Program-made: the position numbers and the translations under genes | Notes under the pieces: model-generated | The model's database searches: none | What the model was told of the DNA's origin: nothing | Seen by the model: only the letters and a program-made list of their open reading frames with translations | Part shown: in pieces, positions 1 through 12,089 of the stretch | How positions within the stretch are numbered: position 1 is the first letter of the stretch | Layout of the letters: each line of letters begins with the position of its first letter | Assembly (NCBI GenBank): GCA_026168455.1 | Contig: CM047426.1 | Span: 88,191,986 to 88,255,985 of the forward strand | Direction of reading: 5' to 3' | DNA from: Theocolax elegans | Lineage: Eukaryota > Arthropoda > Insecta > Hymenoptera > Cerocephalidae | DNA: 64,000 nucleotides

Positions 1-1324
1 ATATATATATACCGTGTTGCCTGTTAGCCCGCCAATTTATTCGCCGATCTACGACGAGGAGGACTGACTCATTGTACCCTGGCCAAGATAGCCCAGACTT
101 AAGGCGCGCGTCAATTTCAAAACTTTAGAGCCCGTATAAAACCAACCTATATTTCCATTACCTCGACTTTGTACGCGTATATCACATATAAATCTAATCT
201 TTGGCGATGCACGCAAATTCATAGAATACTTTTTAGTTTTCTATTCTTGATACCACGTGTTCTTAAGGTTTCGGTTATCGGTCGGAAACTGATACTGATA
301 TTTCCTAGTAAGGAATTCGCACAATTTATCTGAATCAACTTATTTTTTAAATATTTAATTTAAGTATTTTTGTATTCGTTAGTAAATCAGTGTTTCAAGG
401 AAGTATTGTAAAACTGCAACAAATCTCGCGAATGATCGCGATATCTGTAGACTTCAATACATGTAAAAACCATTTTTATATAAAATAGAAACATCCAAAG
501 TAACGGGAAATAACTTTAGATCGAGAACGAATATGTTACGCGAATTGTTTCATTCAACAAATTTATCGAAATGTTTTATTTCCATTTATATGTATCTTTT
601 ATTATTCAATAAAATTTTGTGGTGGACAAGTGCTAAAAAAGTATTTACTAAAGTAATAACAAAAGTTATAAATTCATTCTCAAATTAAATTAAATAAAGT
701 ATGAAAAAGGATAACTCTAATTTGTATAAGCGAGAAAAATTACTAAATAATAATCTATGGAAAATAAAAAGTAAAAATATAAATTATTTATAAAAATATA
801 TTTTTAAGTCTAGAATAATAAAAACATTTTACAATGATCTATAGTATGTAGTTAAATGTTAAAATATGAAAAATTTTGTTTGTTTAGATAATCAAAATAT
901 TGCATTTATTTAATATATAAATTGTTTTATTATGCACTCGTATTGCTTCCCAGATTAAATGATTAAAACATACAGAAAATAAAATTGATGAAAATTTACC
1001 GAAAGATATTGGCTCGCAAAAGTCAAAAGTTTAATTCAATTTCTGACTGATTAAATGGTATTAAAGGGTCAATATAAGGGTAAATATGTAAAAAATAACA
1101 ATACACACTTTCCTTTAAATACTTGTAAATTCAACTTATTGGACAGCAAATGAATAGCATTTATTGCACTAATTTCGTCAACGAAAGTACATTCATTTGA
1201 AAATTATAACGACCACAAATACTCCGGGTAGTATAGAAAACTAATCTGAAACATTCCATTCCACTCAACATCTAAATTAGGACAAGCATGTACAATCCAC
1301 TTACTCAAAATAATTTTGTTTCAG
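1..1324. other. AT-rich non-coding stretch
   Basis: The window opens inside an AT dinucleotide run (1-12), followed by a short mixed-composition patch to about 300 and then very AT-rich DNA. I see no convincing exon, RNA gene or repeat family. Stop codons are dense in all frames. It ends at the splice acceptor of the microexon candidate at 1325. Confidence 0.6.
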
Positions 1325-1367
1325 AATTCGCAGCAGCCACGTTCACAATCCGAGCGACAACTATCAG
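1325..1367 (+). CDS. Candidate internal microexon (43 nt), gene unknown
   Basis: This 43-nt segment is bounded by a good 3' splice site (…TTTTGTTTCAG, ending at 1324) and a near-consensus 5' splice site (CAG|GTAAGC, intron starting at 1368). It is clearly richer in C and G than its surroundings and open in all three frames. The frames read NSQQPRSQSERQLS (entry phase 0, exit phase 1), IRSSHVHNPSDNYQ (exit phase 0) and FAAATFTIRATTI. The first frame exits in phase 1, the same as the coding exon at 20478, so it could splice to the exon candidate at 35224 as an alternative upstream part of one gene. It could equally belong to an upstream neighbour, or be a noncoding leader exon. The upstream partner would lie outside the window. 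I do not recognise the peptide. Confidence 0.35.
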
Positions 1368-1979
1368 GTAAGCTTTTTTTTCTTTAACATAGAAACAAAT
1401 GCACAATTAAATATATATTACAACTAGTAATTTGCGTGTACAATATTTTCGAATGAAGGAAATCCGTATATGGATGTACGAGGCTTTGGTACATGACCTT
1501 TGCCTAGTTCGCCTGAGAAATGGAAGCGCCCGTAACGATTGCGAGAAACTGCATGGATGAAGGGTTGCAAGTAGTCACATTGGCTTTGTTGTTTATATTT
1601 AGATTAATACATCGGTATTATATATGGAAATCAATTAACACTAGTTCCCTTCATTATGCATATTTTGTGATAATGATAATGATTCCCATGAGTTCGAACA
1701 GGTTATTTTTAGTAACGTTAAAGTTAATACAATAAAACGAAATGATCAATAATTTCGAGCAGAACAATAAATACTCAAAAAACTATTTCATATTTTTATT
1801 TTAAGGAAAATGATACGTACTCTCACTTTTAGTAAACGAATTGATAAAACATTTATCTATTTAATTAAACTCGCATATTCATTCACTTTATAAGGAAGTA
1901 AAAAAATAGTAGTATTTTATTATTTAACATTCCAGGGGAATAATCAATAAAAATGTAATAAAACAAATAGGAAACGTAT
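1368..1979. other. AT-rich non-coding (intron-like) stretch
   Basis: This follows the GTAAGC donor at 1368, with a T-rich start and then AT-rich sequence. A 71-codon open frame within it (1520-1735) lacks splice context and reads as low-quality hydrophobic sequence, so I do not call a gene. Confidence 0.5.
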
Positions 1980-2410
1980 GCGATTCATCGGATTCCATAG
2001 TGAACGTTAGCGGTAACGTGTCGCGGTACATTTGCGTAGTTGCGTGGCGCGTTCGGAAACACACGTGGGCGCAGCTTGTCAGCGTCGTTTTACGAGACGC
2101 GCAACAACACGGACGAGCCTTCTAAAATGCGCGAGCGCGCCTCTTTCGCAGCGCGAATTAACGATCGAGTGAAAAAAATATCACCACCCGACGTACATAC
2201 CACCGACGTTTATAACGCCTGCACCAAATTGATGGACGCGCGACTTTTATTCTTTTTATTTGATCTTCTTCTTCTTTTTCCTTCCTTTTTTTTTTAAGTG
2301 GGCTCGTCCGTTTGCTTAATATGCACGGCATGTGCTCGGGAAAAGTGCAAGTTTCTCACGCTGTGATGTGCCGACGCAGATTTTACGAGGATACGCGAAA
2401 TGTTTGTCAC
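1980..2410. promoter_or_regulatory. CpG-rich island, possible regulatory element
   Basis: An abrupt change from AT-rich DNA to sequence dense in CpG (roughly 2005-2160 and 2300-2400), with repeated GCG/CGC words. An open frame of 85 codons runs through it (2040-2297) but ends in a low-complexity poly-Phe/Leu tail and lacks convincing splice sites, so I read the island as non-coding. It could be an enhancer or a distal promoter; no core promoter motif is clear. Confidence 0.25.
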
Positions 2411-3000
2411 TGACTAATAGCGGGTTTATTATCTGTTTGCGAATTCAGTACATGATGACAATTTCGGATTTATAAGTTACGACTATAGTTTCATTATGTA
2501 TTAAGAAAGTAAATGGCACGGCTAACATTGTATAATATTGTATACACGAGTATTGCGCATATTCATCGTGTATAGAATAATGTTTTTTCAATCCGAACAA
2601 TCTATAAATATATATATATATATAATTGAAGAATTAATGTAGTACATAAGTTATTAATATAAAAAATATACATAGATAATTTATGAGCGTATAAGTATTA
2701 CATTTATTAATATGTATATATTGATTCACGAAAGACAACGCATTAAAATGTAAAAAAAAGTATTACGTCTAATAAAACTAAGATAGAATATCTACCTCAT
2801 GAGAACAAGCATAATCATCATGAATGATCAGGATGGAGGAATATAGGTATACCTCGGTAAACAATAACCTAGATCAATATTACTAATCGTTAATAAAGAA
2901 AGTCCGTGAGAGATGTAGTTCTTTTAAAGTTTCCGATAAAAATGAAAATTACACACGTTCTCGTTTAATTTAAGAATCTAAACTTGTAGTCTTGATAATG
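2411..3000. other. AT-rich non-coding stretch with TA microsatellite
   Basis: Nothing gene-like is visible. A short TA dinucleotide repeat lies at about 2607-2625. Confidence 0.55.
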
Positions 3001-3340
3001 CTAAGGAAGCAGGACGAGAAGAAACTCTAGTTTCGCGCACGATTCTAGTAAAACCCGATCGACTTTAATTATGAAAGCGCGGCAACTCATTTAAACTTGA
3101 GCGCCGCCGCCGTGACACGCGCGAAACAAACGAGTGAAAGCTTGAGCGAGAAACAGCCGGCTACATCAATTTTCCTATGATTTATCATACGGCGACGAAA
3201 TAGGTGTAGGTCATAGTGCAAGCAACATGGAAAATCGATTACCGCCTGGCAGTCAATGAGGAACTTCATTAGGAGCAGACACGCCGTGCACGGCGCGGTT
3301 CGAGTAATTCTGAGGCCTCTTTTTTTACTCTTTGCTCAAC
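3001..3340. promoter_or_regulatory. CpG-rich island, possible regulatory element
   Basis: This patch is richer in G and C and contains a GCC/CGC cluster (about 3100-3125), AT-hook-like and homeodomain-like words (TTTATCAT, CATTAG) and a GTGCACGGCGC patch at 3285-3297. A 60-codon minus-strand frame here shows no recognisable domain. The mix of homeodomain-like cores and CpG blocks resembles insect conserved non-coding elements, but that is inference. Confidence 0.22.
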
Positions 3341-5890
3341 TCGATGTAGAATCTGTACGTGTAGGATGAAATACATTATTTTGTATAACGGTGGTGGAAA
3401 GACTTCGGCTTTGTTTGAACGATTATTTTATTTTATTTTTTTTTTACGATTTTATCAGAGAATAGAAGAAGATAAGATTTGTTTATTGTTTACGCGATTT
3501 TACACAAGAATTTAGTTATTAATTTTGATTTTAAGTTTCGTCCTTTTTCCATTGTATTTTACGTAAATATAGTCGACGTTAAAAGATAACAGTTTTATTG
3601 CTTCAAACATTGTTTATTATACGTATTTATTGCACTCTCCGGTAAATAAGGTAACTGTATTAGGTAACTGTATGTATACGGGAAATAAATTTGAATATTG
3701 ATCCCGACCTGGGGACGTTGATTTTTTTCTTTCTCGATCTTTCCTTAATTAATTTTCTAACACCTCTGGCAACATTTAAGACTTAGCGATATGCAAGTAA
3801 GTTGCTAATAATAAAAAGAGGGTTTTGTGCAATATTTGAAAAAATATTGAGCAACACAAATTAGTTCGGAAATACCGATTAAAATTTATATAATACTTTA
3901 TAATAAATACATGCACGGACGATTTAGAGTCAAAATTTAAAATTGAATATTTATTGTTTAGATGCGGATGATAATCGATATCTCAGATTTAATATACAAA
4001 ACATATTATTTTCTTCGTCAACTTAAAGACGAAAGAAAAAAGTACGTGATAACTGCAATACAAGTTGTAACGGGCAATAGAAATTACTTTTAAAAAAATA
4101 GTTAAAAATATCATTGATTAGTTTGAAATAAAGTTTCAGCAGTCATGTATCATCAAAATAATTATGTCTTGTGCTACAAACTTCCACCACCCACTCAAAC
4201 TCTGAAAACTCCTTCTCCCTTGCATTCTTTAATAATAATAGACACGTATTATGGAAATCCTACACAGGTAGTACCTTCGAATTTAATTAAAATTTGTTAC
4301 TTGGTTTGCAAATCCGAACAACGCCAGGGAATAATTAGCTTCTTGTTTTTGCGACTTGTATGTATAAGCACACACACACATATATACAAAATGGCTTACC
4401 CTGTACGAATCCATAAACGCGTATCATCGGCCCTGCTAAATTGCTCCCGTGTGAGCAAGAATCGCGACGCCCGATGATTTATCGTGCACAAGGGATGTGT
4501 GTACGAGGTAATTGTGCGGTGAAAGTGCTGTGGGATGTTTGGTTTATTTATCTTTTTTTTTGTTCGTTTCCTTGTGACGGGCCACATTTTTCATCTTGGC
4601 TATACCTGATCCTATATTACAATGACAGTTACTCTCTTTTTCGCTTTGGTCAATAGGTGTAACACCCCTTCGAGTTCCGTGATAATATTTTAAATTCGAT
4701 TGAAATTTTTTTACGCGAAAGTATAAAATTTATGATATATTTCTTGTATAAGTTACGTAGTGATAGTTGCAATAAATCGTGTCAATATATATAGTTATCT
4801 AAAATAATAGTTGAATATAACAAAAATTTCAATGAAATATTATTTTGTATCGCCATTTTTGATTACTTAAACACACATGTATAATATATGGTAAAACATT
4901 AATGACGAATTAAAAACGATCGCATTTTAAATTATAATTCATACATAATATATTTTAGTATTACATAAATGGATTTTTGCTTTTAACGTAATAATCGGAT
5001 TACATATACAATTTGCATATAATTTCTGTGTGAGGTATATATAAACGTATTTTTCGTACAAACATCCGTGTAACCAAGTGAAAACAAAACTATTCTACTG
5101 TTGCTGATAGTCCTAGATTTATCGATTGGAATACTCGGAGTGCAATTACAACAAATTCCGATAATGACGACTATCACCGTGAAACTTGGTAATTAATCGC
5201 AAGCTCGAAACACAAAATAAAAGTTGGATACGCCAATGCTATATTTATTTTATTTATTTATTTATTTTTCATTGCATCAAATAATTTCCTTTTTATTCAA
5301 TGAACGCATTATATGTTCCTCCATTTTGAATGGTGCACGTTCCTAATACGTGGTTTATTGTGCGAAACTTTAGAAGCCTTGGAAGATTATCCCAATTTTA
5401 CACTTGAGATGTTCATTTCACGTAAAAAAGAGTTTTCTTTAGTTTTCGCTTTGCATCTACTAACCGATTGTTCTTCTTTTTCTATAGAATTATGAAAATT
5501 TGGTTTATATATTCTATACAAATTCTTACATTTTAAATTTGCACAATTACACTATTGTTACGTTTTTTAAAGAGAAAGTATAAAACGAAACAGTGGTAAA
5601 ATTTAGATGTAAATTAAAGTAAATGAAAGGCGCGTTGAAATTCTACTATCACTAATGTAATCGTAGTAAAAAAATGTAAAATACCTGTTCTTAAACAAAA
5701 AAAAGAAATAGAAAAATAAAATATGTTGTTTAGTTTGTTAGTAAGAGCGTCATCGATTAAGTATATGCATAAACTCGACGGTTTTGAAACTCTCATATTT
5801 ATATCCCCTAATTACGTCTTCATTATCTCTTAATCTTCACGTGGACTTATCGATACCAGTTGAACAACAATCGAGCGTATAGAAACCGAG
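3341..5890. other. Long AT-rich non-coding stretch
   Basis: I see no exon with both good splice sites, no RNA gene and no repeat family. Minor items: a 13-bp tandem duplication of the word GGTAACTGTAT at about 3649-3674, and a modest CpG patch at 4395-4510. A 110-codon frame at 4145-4477 starts just after an AG with a weak pyrimidine tract; I do not regard it as supported. Confidence 0.5.
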
Positions 5891-5943
5891 CGGATCCCAC
5901 CAGTAAAAAATGAGTCCTCCATGCAAATAGAAACGATACTTAC

Positions 5944-5989
5944 TTGATCGCAGACACAAAGCCGTTCGGTTCGTCGAGCACACAAGACT
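5944..5989 (-). promoter_or_regulatory. Possible minus-strand TSS with short noncoding first exon
   Basis: Read on the minus strand, a perfect arthropod initiator word TCAGT has its A at 5989. It is followed 46 nt later by an almost ideal 5' splice site (CAA|GTAAGTAT, intron beginning at 5943). The stretch between has no ATG and would be a noncoding first exon. A downstream promoter element at +28 is only a partial match. The local sequence is richer in G/C and CpG than its flanks, and GATCAG occurs twice around the initiator. No matching minus-strand acceptor with a coding exon was found between 1 and 5900, so the rest of such a transcript would lie outside the window. Confidence 0.2.
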
Positions 5990-6155
5990 GATCGGGGTTC
6001 TGATCAATTAGCAATTAATTGAACCTCGCGAACCGTTCGCAAAATGAGCCAAGAAAATAAGATGATGGTAAAGACGAACAGATACTGCTATTATGGTTCC
6101 ATGATGCGAATATCCTTATAATGACAGCGATAATGACGTCGTCGAATAATTAATT

Positions 6156-6199
6156 TCCCTCCCTCTCCCTCCCTCTCTCTCTCTCTCTTTTTCTCTCTC
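6156..6199. repeat. CT-rich microsatellite / polypyrimidine tract
   Basis: Interrupted CCCT/CT repeats on the + strand (GA repeats on the other strand). A consensus-like Su(H) word CGTGGGAA lies just after it at 6220-6227. GA tracts of this kind can bind GAGA-type factors, but no function is shown here. Confidence 0.8.
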
Positions 6200-6904
6200 A
6201 GTTTCTCCCCACTTAGGAGCGTGGGAAGAGACAGTTAGTGTGTTTTAATGTAATTTACGGGAAAACTGTGTGCGCATCTCAATTACCTCGTATACGCCCT
6301 TCCTATATACCTTTTCACTCGCTCGGTTGCCCTCCTTATGGATCGTCCCGTAATACAAAGAACCCTATGCTTTTATATATCGTTCTTAGGGTTGCATGGA
6401 AAGATGTTTTTAGATTATCCTTCTACACCTTCGTTATTATTTTTACAGCTGGTACACCTAACATAAATTTCACAGTTTCGTGATCTTTTAAATTATTATG
6501 TAATATTTCAATTATTATAAAGAAGTTTTTATATAAAAAAATGGTAATTAAATAAAAATACATTTACAGACTTTTATACTAGAAAATTTGCACGTATAAA
6601 AATCTAAGTTTAACATTATTTCTTTACACTTTATTCCCATTATTCAACTTTGAAAATTTCTCTTCCACATAAATTTGCATAATTCAGTATCATAACTTAC
6701 TTAATATTACAGTTTTATCAGTAGTATCAATTTCACGACAATTACTGATAATAAAAGAAAAATATTAGACTTCCATAGTATAAACTGATTGAAAAAATGG
6801 AATTGAGTAAAAAATTTTTTAAAAATAATTACCATTCGGTTAAAGTAATCACTTTAAATCTATAGACAAACCCGTGGTTTGACTTCTTAAACAACTGGAG
6901 ACTT

Positions 6905-6921
6905 GTGTGCGCGCGCGCGCC
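6905..6921. repeat. GT/GC alternating purine-pyrimidine run
   Basis: A short uninterrupted TGTG-GCGCGCGCGCGC run, unusual in this AT-rich background. Alternating GC of this type can adopt Z-form DNA. Confidence 0.6.
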
Positions 6922-7830
6922 CAGACTCTCTTATTAAGACCGCTTAAATGGAAATTTTCGTTGATCGATCGTTCGACGCTGTAGCGATAGTTTCCACGGT
7001 CGATTCTGTATCCCACTACTGATCTTATCGACGCTTAGAGTAAAAGAGTAAGAAAGGAATACTTTGCGAAAGAACGACCGCATGTTGCGCATCTATTACC
7101 TGGACAATGTGACATTATAGTTGCTTTTTTTAATTTTATTAAGTAAATCTGGCTTACATATTATACGGGCAATTAATTTATATTTAAATTCGGTGAAATT
7201 TTAAAAAGTGTAACTTGTTTTTTGCTTAATGTACGTTATAATGTGTGCATACTCTTAGAATTTATAATTGGTGATTTTTCATTTGACACTGTTATTGTTG
7301 CTAACTTAAAAATAAGTTAATTAATCTATTCTCGTATAATTAATCTTATATAATAATAATTTAAGCGTAAATTATAAACGCTAAATTAAAATTGACGCCT
7401 CTTTTCTGGCAATTAAATTGGTTGATGTAGCACTATAACTGATATTACATCATTGTTAGTTTCTGTTTGTTTTTTCTCTTTGTTCATATAATAAATTAAT
7501 AAAAATAATGTTGAAAATAAAAATCTGACGCGCGTTGAGTTTCGCGTGGGCCCTAGTAAAATAGAAAAGTTATTGCAGTTGGCAAATTTTTTTTTAAATA
7601 TAATATATAGACATAAGGAAACTTTTACTAGACCACAACAACTATCAAATACAATGTAATATCTGGAACACATCCAAGAATAAAAATCATATCTTAAAAA
7701 AATGGTAAAAAAATAGCATGAACAGCCGAAAGTGATAAAAGATTGTCCTTGACCCAAAAATTCGTTGAGAAATATTGATCAGCCATCCACATCGTAATTC
7801 GCACGTTGTTTTGCATATATACATTCTTAA

Positions 7831-7877
7831 GAGTGAGTGAGACAGCGAGAGAAGGAGAGACAGAGGGACAGAGAGAA
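7831..7877. repeat. GA-rich tract
   Basis: An imperfect GAGA/GACAGAG purine tract on the + strand. It produces spurious Ser/Leu-rich open frames on the minus strand. Confidence 0.6.
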
Positions 7878-9290
7878 TTTGGAGCGTCCATCCGCTCTTT
7901 GTCGTGTCGCTCTGGTTGTAGATACAATGCTGATTTATGGAGTGCTTACTTATTTCGACGACGAATCTACGAATCATGTCTACATGCCATTTAATAATAA
8001 CGCCATAAAAACGTAGCCAAGTTAGAGCATTTTTTTGCAGTTATAAAAAAATAATTAATTATTGATTAAAATTGAAACCGATGAATATAATATACACTCC
8101 ACTTAGATGATATAAATTTAAACGACGTCCTAAATTTATTTTGAATTTTAATAAATACCCGCATTATTTGTAAATTCAACGGAATAAAAGAAAAATGTTT
8201 TGAGTTTTTTACCTAATCTGTTTATATTTTATATATTGAGAGATAGGAATATTTTTGATAAATAAATATGCGTTAACTATTATTACTCAATTTATAACTT
8301 CGACAAGAGAATAATTTCTTGTATAGGAAAAATACATAGTGACTTAAGATGATTTTGGAGTCTACGCAAAACTACACAAGGTTTACTTACCAACATTTTT
8401 CTACTTTTCGTTATATTATTTACAATTTTTGGTATTTACTAATTACATCTCTCGATGTAGTGATATCAATAGTAAATACATTCTAAAGTTTGTCAGATTT
8501 AAATACATAATATTTAATTATACAATAAAAAATAAAATGTAATTTTTATAAATTAAAAAAATATAAGTAGTATTTACTGAACGGATATATTTGTACATTT
8601 AGTAAATATTCACCCATTCCGTAAACTTTATTGTTGTAATAATTCTTAAAATTTTAGTTAAACCATAATTGGTTAAACGCAATTTACTTAAAATAATACT
8701 TATAATTTATTTAAATAAATATAATATAATTTACTTAAATAAAATGTAATTCTCACGTAAATAAGTCAAATTTTTATTGAGAACAATGCATAGTACTTTG
8801 AATTTATGATAGAAGATTCATTTCTTATTTATGGAAAGATTTTGTTTACGACTAAATAACATGGTCTAACCTTGTTATACATAAATAGTATTATATCGAA
8901 AAAAAGAATAAAATATTGATTGTCTGAAGAGAAGTGTATAAAGTTGACCTATTTTAATGTTTTACTCGATATTCCAGAAATCTAGGAGATAATAAGCACA
9001 CTTATTGATTTCGAGTTTCTTAACTACGTTAAAGCAGAGCATTAAAAATAAATATCTTGAATATGAATGTACGTGAAGAATTTTATTGATTAAATTTTTA
9101 TAATGAACCATGCATTACATATTTTAAAATGTATATAAAAATACGTAAAAAATCTTTGTTCAATCGAATAATAAATTAAACACATTTTTTAGTATATGCG
9201 TCATAGAAATCATTAAAAATAATTAATTTGTACTTTCCTAAAAGTGTAGGTAAAACCGAAGGTAAAAATATTTCTTTGAAATAAAAAATT

Positions 9291-9545
9291 TTTTGATCCC
9301 TTGGTCCTCGTGAAAGGAGGCCTATCTCTCTAGTCAGGTCACTATATGTGTTGAATTAATGACTCATGCTGAACCGCCGAGGCTGCGTCAATTAATTTTT
9401 GGCGGCTCGAGCACAGCGACCACTTTTGTTCGAGTTTCTCGGGTCTCTCTTTTACACAACGTAGGGGTCTCAAATGTGGAATTTATGACGCAATGAAGCT
9501 CACGCGCAATTAGAAAACGATTTTCTTTTAAACGAGAAGAGAACT
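9291..9545. promoter_or_regulatory. G/C-richer island with AP-1 site, possible enhancer
   Basis: This island stands out from AT-rich flanks. It contains a perfect AP-1 word TGACTCA at 9360-9366 followed by TGCTGA (half of a Maf element), and GCCGCCAAAAATTAATTG-type homeodomain/CpG sequence on the minus strand around 9395-9410. There is no open frame of note. Clustering of factor sites in a non-coding island suggests a cis-regulatory element; this is inference. Confidence 0.25.
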
Positions 9546-10260
9546 ACATCTCTATACGATTCGATAATATACTTATAAATAAGATCACGATGTAATGATA
9601 TTAAAAAAAACGGTTACGAGCTGTTCTTATTTAAATTAATTTTTTGTGAGTGTCTACTATTCAATGGTTACTTTAATAATGAATGAAAGTGCAGTTTTAG
9701 TCGTTGCAAGCAATTTAGTACTTCATTTGTTATTAATGGTGATTGAGTTTTTTTCGCTTGAATGGCCAACTTTTCATTTTCGTGTTGACATTGTATTTCA
9801 TAACGATCAATGAAAACTCGAAAGGATTTGCGACCTTAATTGGCTACGAATGTGAAATGAGCGTGATGTTTGTAAAATGGTATAACATAGAGAAGAGAAC
9901 ATAGAGAAACTTGGAAGCAAAAATATAATATATACTAGGGCTGCACACGTATTTTTTTAATTGTTTTTTATAAACATTTCAATTTCCGCGCTTTAACATT
10001 TTGAATATTAAATGATCACATGATCATCAAACAATCTTATTTTGACTACAACAGAAGCACATCTCTTTTTTATAAAAGTATAAACAATTTATGATTTCAA
10101 CAAACAATTATATAATTAATATTAAAGCAACAAAGTTTAAATTGCAAACTATAAATAATTTAAGAAAATAATAATAATTAAAGGAATTAAAATTATAATG
10201 TAGTACTAAACTCAAGCATCTAGGAGTTGAACAATCAAGATCGCGCTAAACATTTATGCA
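9546..10260. other. AT-rich non-coding stretch
   Basis: No gene or repeat was recognised. The words TAGGGCTGCACACG at 9938-9951 resemble the end of some hAT-type elements, but no matching inverted end was found. Confidence 0.5.
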
Positions 10261-10328
10261 CCAGCGGTAAAAGCGGTCTTAAACGTTGTACATCTTCACG
10301 GAAATTTCCTTCTTTCCTTGGAGTACAG

Positions 10329-10462
10329 CTGTAATCTCGGTTCTGGATCAGGCTTTGCGTCCAGGAAAGTGTGATTCCTTTCTATTGTATTCGACGAGAA
10401 AAGTTGGATTTTTTCGATCTTGCACGACGCCGAGTCAAAGTTTGTTCAACCCACGGAACGTG
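10329..10462 (+). CDS. Weak candidate exon (134 nt), unrecognised
   Basis: A strong pyrimidine tract and acceptor (…TTCCTTCTTTCCTTGGAGTACAG) ends at 10328, and a fair donor (GTG|GTAAGA) begins at 10463. One frame is open across the segment (entry phase 1, exit phase 0; it begins VISVLDQALRPG and ends SLFNPRNV). The base composition is less AT-rich than its surroundings. Against it, no family is recognisable, and its exit phase meets a stop if joined to the candidate exon at 35224. It could be an unrelated cassette exon, a lncRNA exon or chance. Confidence 0.15.
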
Positions 10463-12060
10463 GTAAGATTGAGCAAAATGAAATCGAGGTTTTTGCGACG
10501 TGGCCAATCACGAAAATATTCCGAGACGAAATCTACGGTCAGAAGTCAATTATTATATGGGATATATAGGAGGGAGTTACGCAACTCCGTTAACTCGGCA
10601 AGCATAACAATTCGGACCCTCATATATATATCAGAATGTACGTATATATATTTGGACGTATAGTAGTGACACGCACACTCGGATTTTGAATATGCCTCTA
10701 ATAAACGAATGCCGTACGTTACGAAAAGAGAAGTTTTATGCGCGTTTAGATTGAATATTGTCTCGGTGAATTTTTTCACTTCTTTTTACTTCCAAATAGT
10801 TTCCTACTGGTATTTGTGATTATCTTGATAACAAACTTGTTTTTACGATTTTATTCAGTTTATACCTCGCATTTAATTTATAGATTGTTACTCAATTATT
10901 TGTTTTTATATTTTATTAATTTATTGTACATTTTTTATTGAAAATTTGAATGTTGTCATGCGAAATGTTTGATTAAAATATACACTAATTGTATAGTGAA
11001 ACCTAATTTCAAGTAATAACTTTACTCAACAATATGTTTTCTCCCAGCTTAAATATTAAACAAATTTCCGGAAAAGTTGAATTTCTTCACCTTTTTACAT
11101 AGTTTTCCCCCTGTTTTACTTTTCTTTTTTTTTTACTGAGCATATCGCGGAATCACGGTAAATTCCTATTAAAAGTTTGCAACGAATAATTAGTTTAATC
11201 AACCCAAGAAACTTTGTACGACTCTTCTTTCAGGGAATATTTTATCTCAACTAATTTTCATTTTTTTTAATCAACAAGATTATTCGAATAATTAGTTTAC
11301 TTTTTAAACGTTAAGCGTTTTTCGGAATTGATCAAAAGGTAAGCAGATATTGTTTTTATATTCGTCGTTTAAAACTAAAATTAAATTAAGGAAATTTACT
11401 GTGACGTAAACTCGCAGTGTAGAAAGGATAATATATAGTAATGGATAAAAAGCGAGAGTGTCCTTCTGTATTTTCTCGTAAATAATATAGAAATGCATAT
11501 ATATTCGGGTCTTGTTTTCCGTAGATCATGGTGAATCTGTGTATACGACAATGTGTCCCAGTTTCGAACACCTAGGGAGTGCAATCAATCTTCGCTTTCC
11601 GCTTTATTGACTTGGTCTTTTCCCTCGGAACATTTGCTGTCGGAAGCGCGTTCGATTCATCTTAATGAAACAATCATAAAGTATAAGCCTAAAAACTTGA
11701 CTGTGGAATAAGTTTATCATATCATTCATAATAAAAAAGTTTATCGGTTAGCTAAGTGCTCAAATTGTCATTTACGTAAAATTAAAATTATCATATTGTC
11801 ATATTTTAATTCAAAGAAAAGAACAAATTCGAATTGAACAATTGAATATTTCATCGAAATCGAGCACACTGCGAAACGTCCTTATCACCGAAATATTTAG
11901 CATAATACAAAATTTCAAGAGCGTGATAAACGTACATTGAAATACTTTTCCCTTGATGGAAAGCGAACAATATATAAACATGTAAATAAGTGAAAAACAG
12001 CGATACGGTATATCAGGGTATTCTCTCGAAAAAGCGCGAATAATATCTGTTAGATATAAA
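10463..12060. other. AT-rich non-coding stretch
   Basis: No supported gene. An acceptor-like site at 11233 and a donor-like AAAAG|GTAAGC at 11339 frame a 105-nt segment, but all three frames contain stops, so it cannot be an internal coding exon. Confidence 0.5.
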
Positions 12061-12089
12061 TGTAGGTGTATAGATAGATACGTGTATAG

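Larger units (their letters stand above)
6200..9290. other. Long AT-rich non-coding stretch
   Basis: Nothing gene-like was seen. The segment holds the GT/GC run at 6905 and a GA-rich tract at 7831-7877. Several 60-115 codon frames overlap one another on both strands around 7400-8000; they are low-complexity with no splice support. Confidence 0.5.

Noticed and set aside
3087..3269. 60-codon minus-strand frame in a G/C-richer patch
   Set aside because: No splice sites or domain; better explained by the island composition.
4139..4267. Exon-like segment (YHQNNYVLCYKLPPP…) ending CACAG|GTAGTA
   Set aside because: The acceptor has almost no pyrimidine tract and the donor is mediocre; no recognisable peptide.
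9938..9951. TAGGGCTGCACACG, resembling some hAT transposon ends
   Set aside because: No inverted partner end, target duplication or transposase remnant was found.
11234..11338. Segment between a good acceptor and AAAAG|GTAAGC
   Set aside because: All three frames contain stop codons; it could only be a noncoding exon and nothing supports that.
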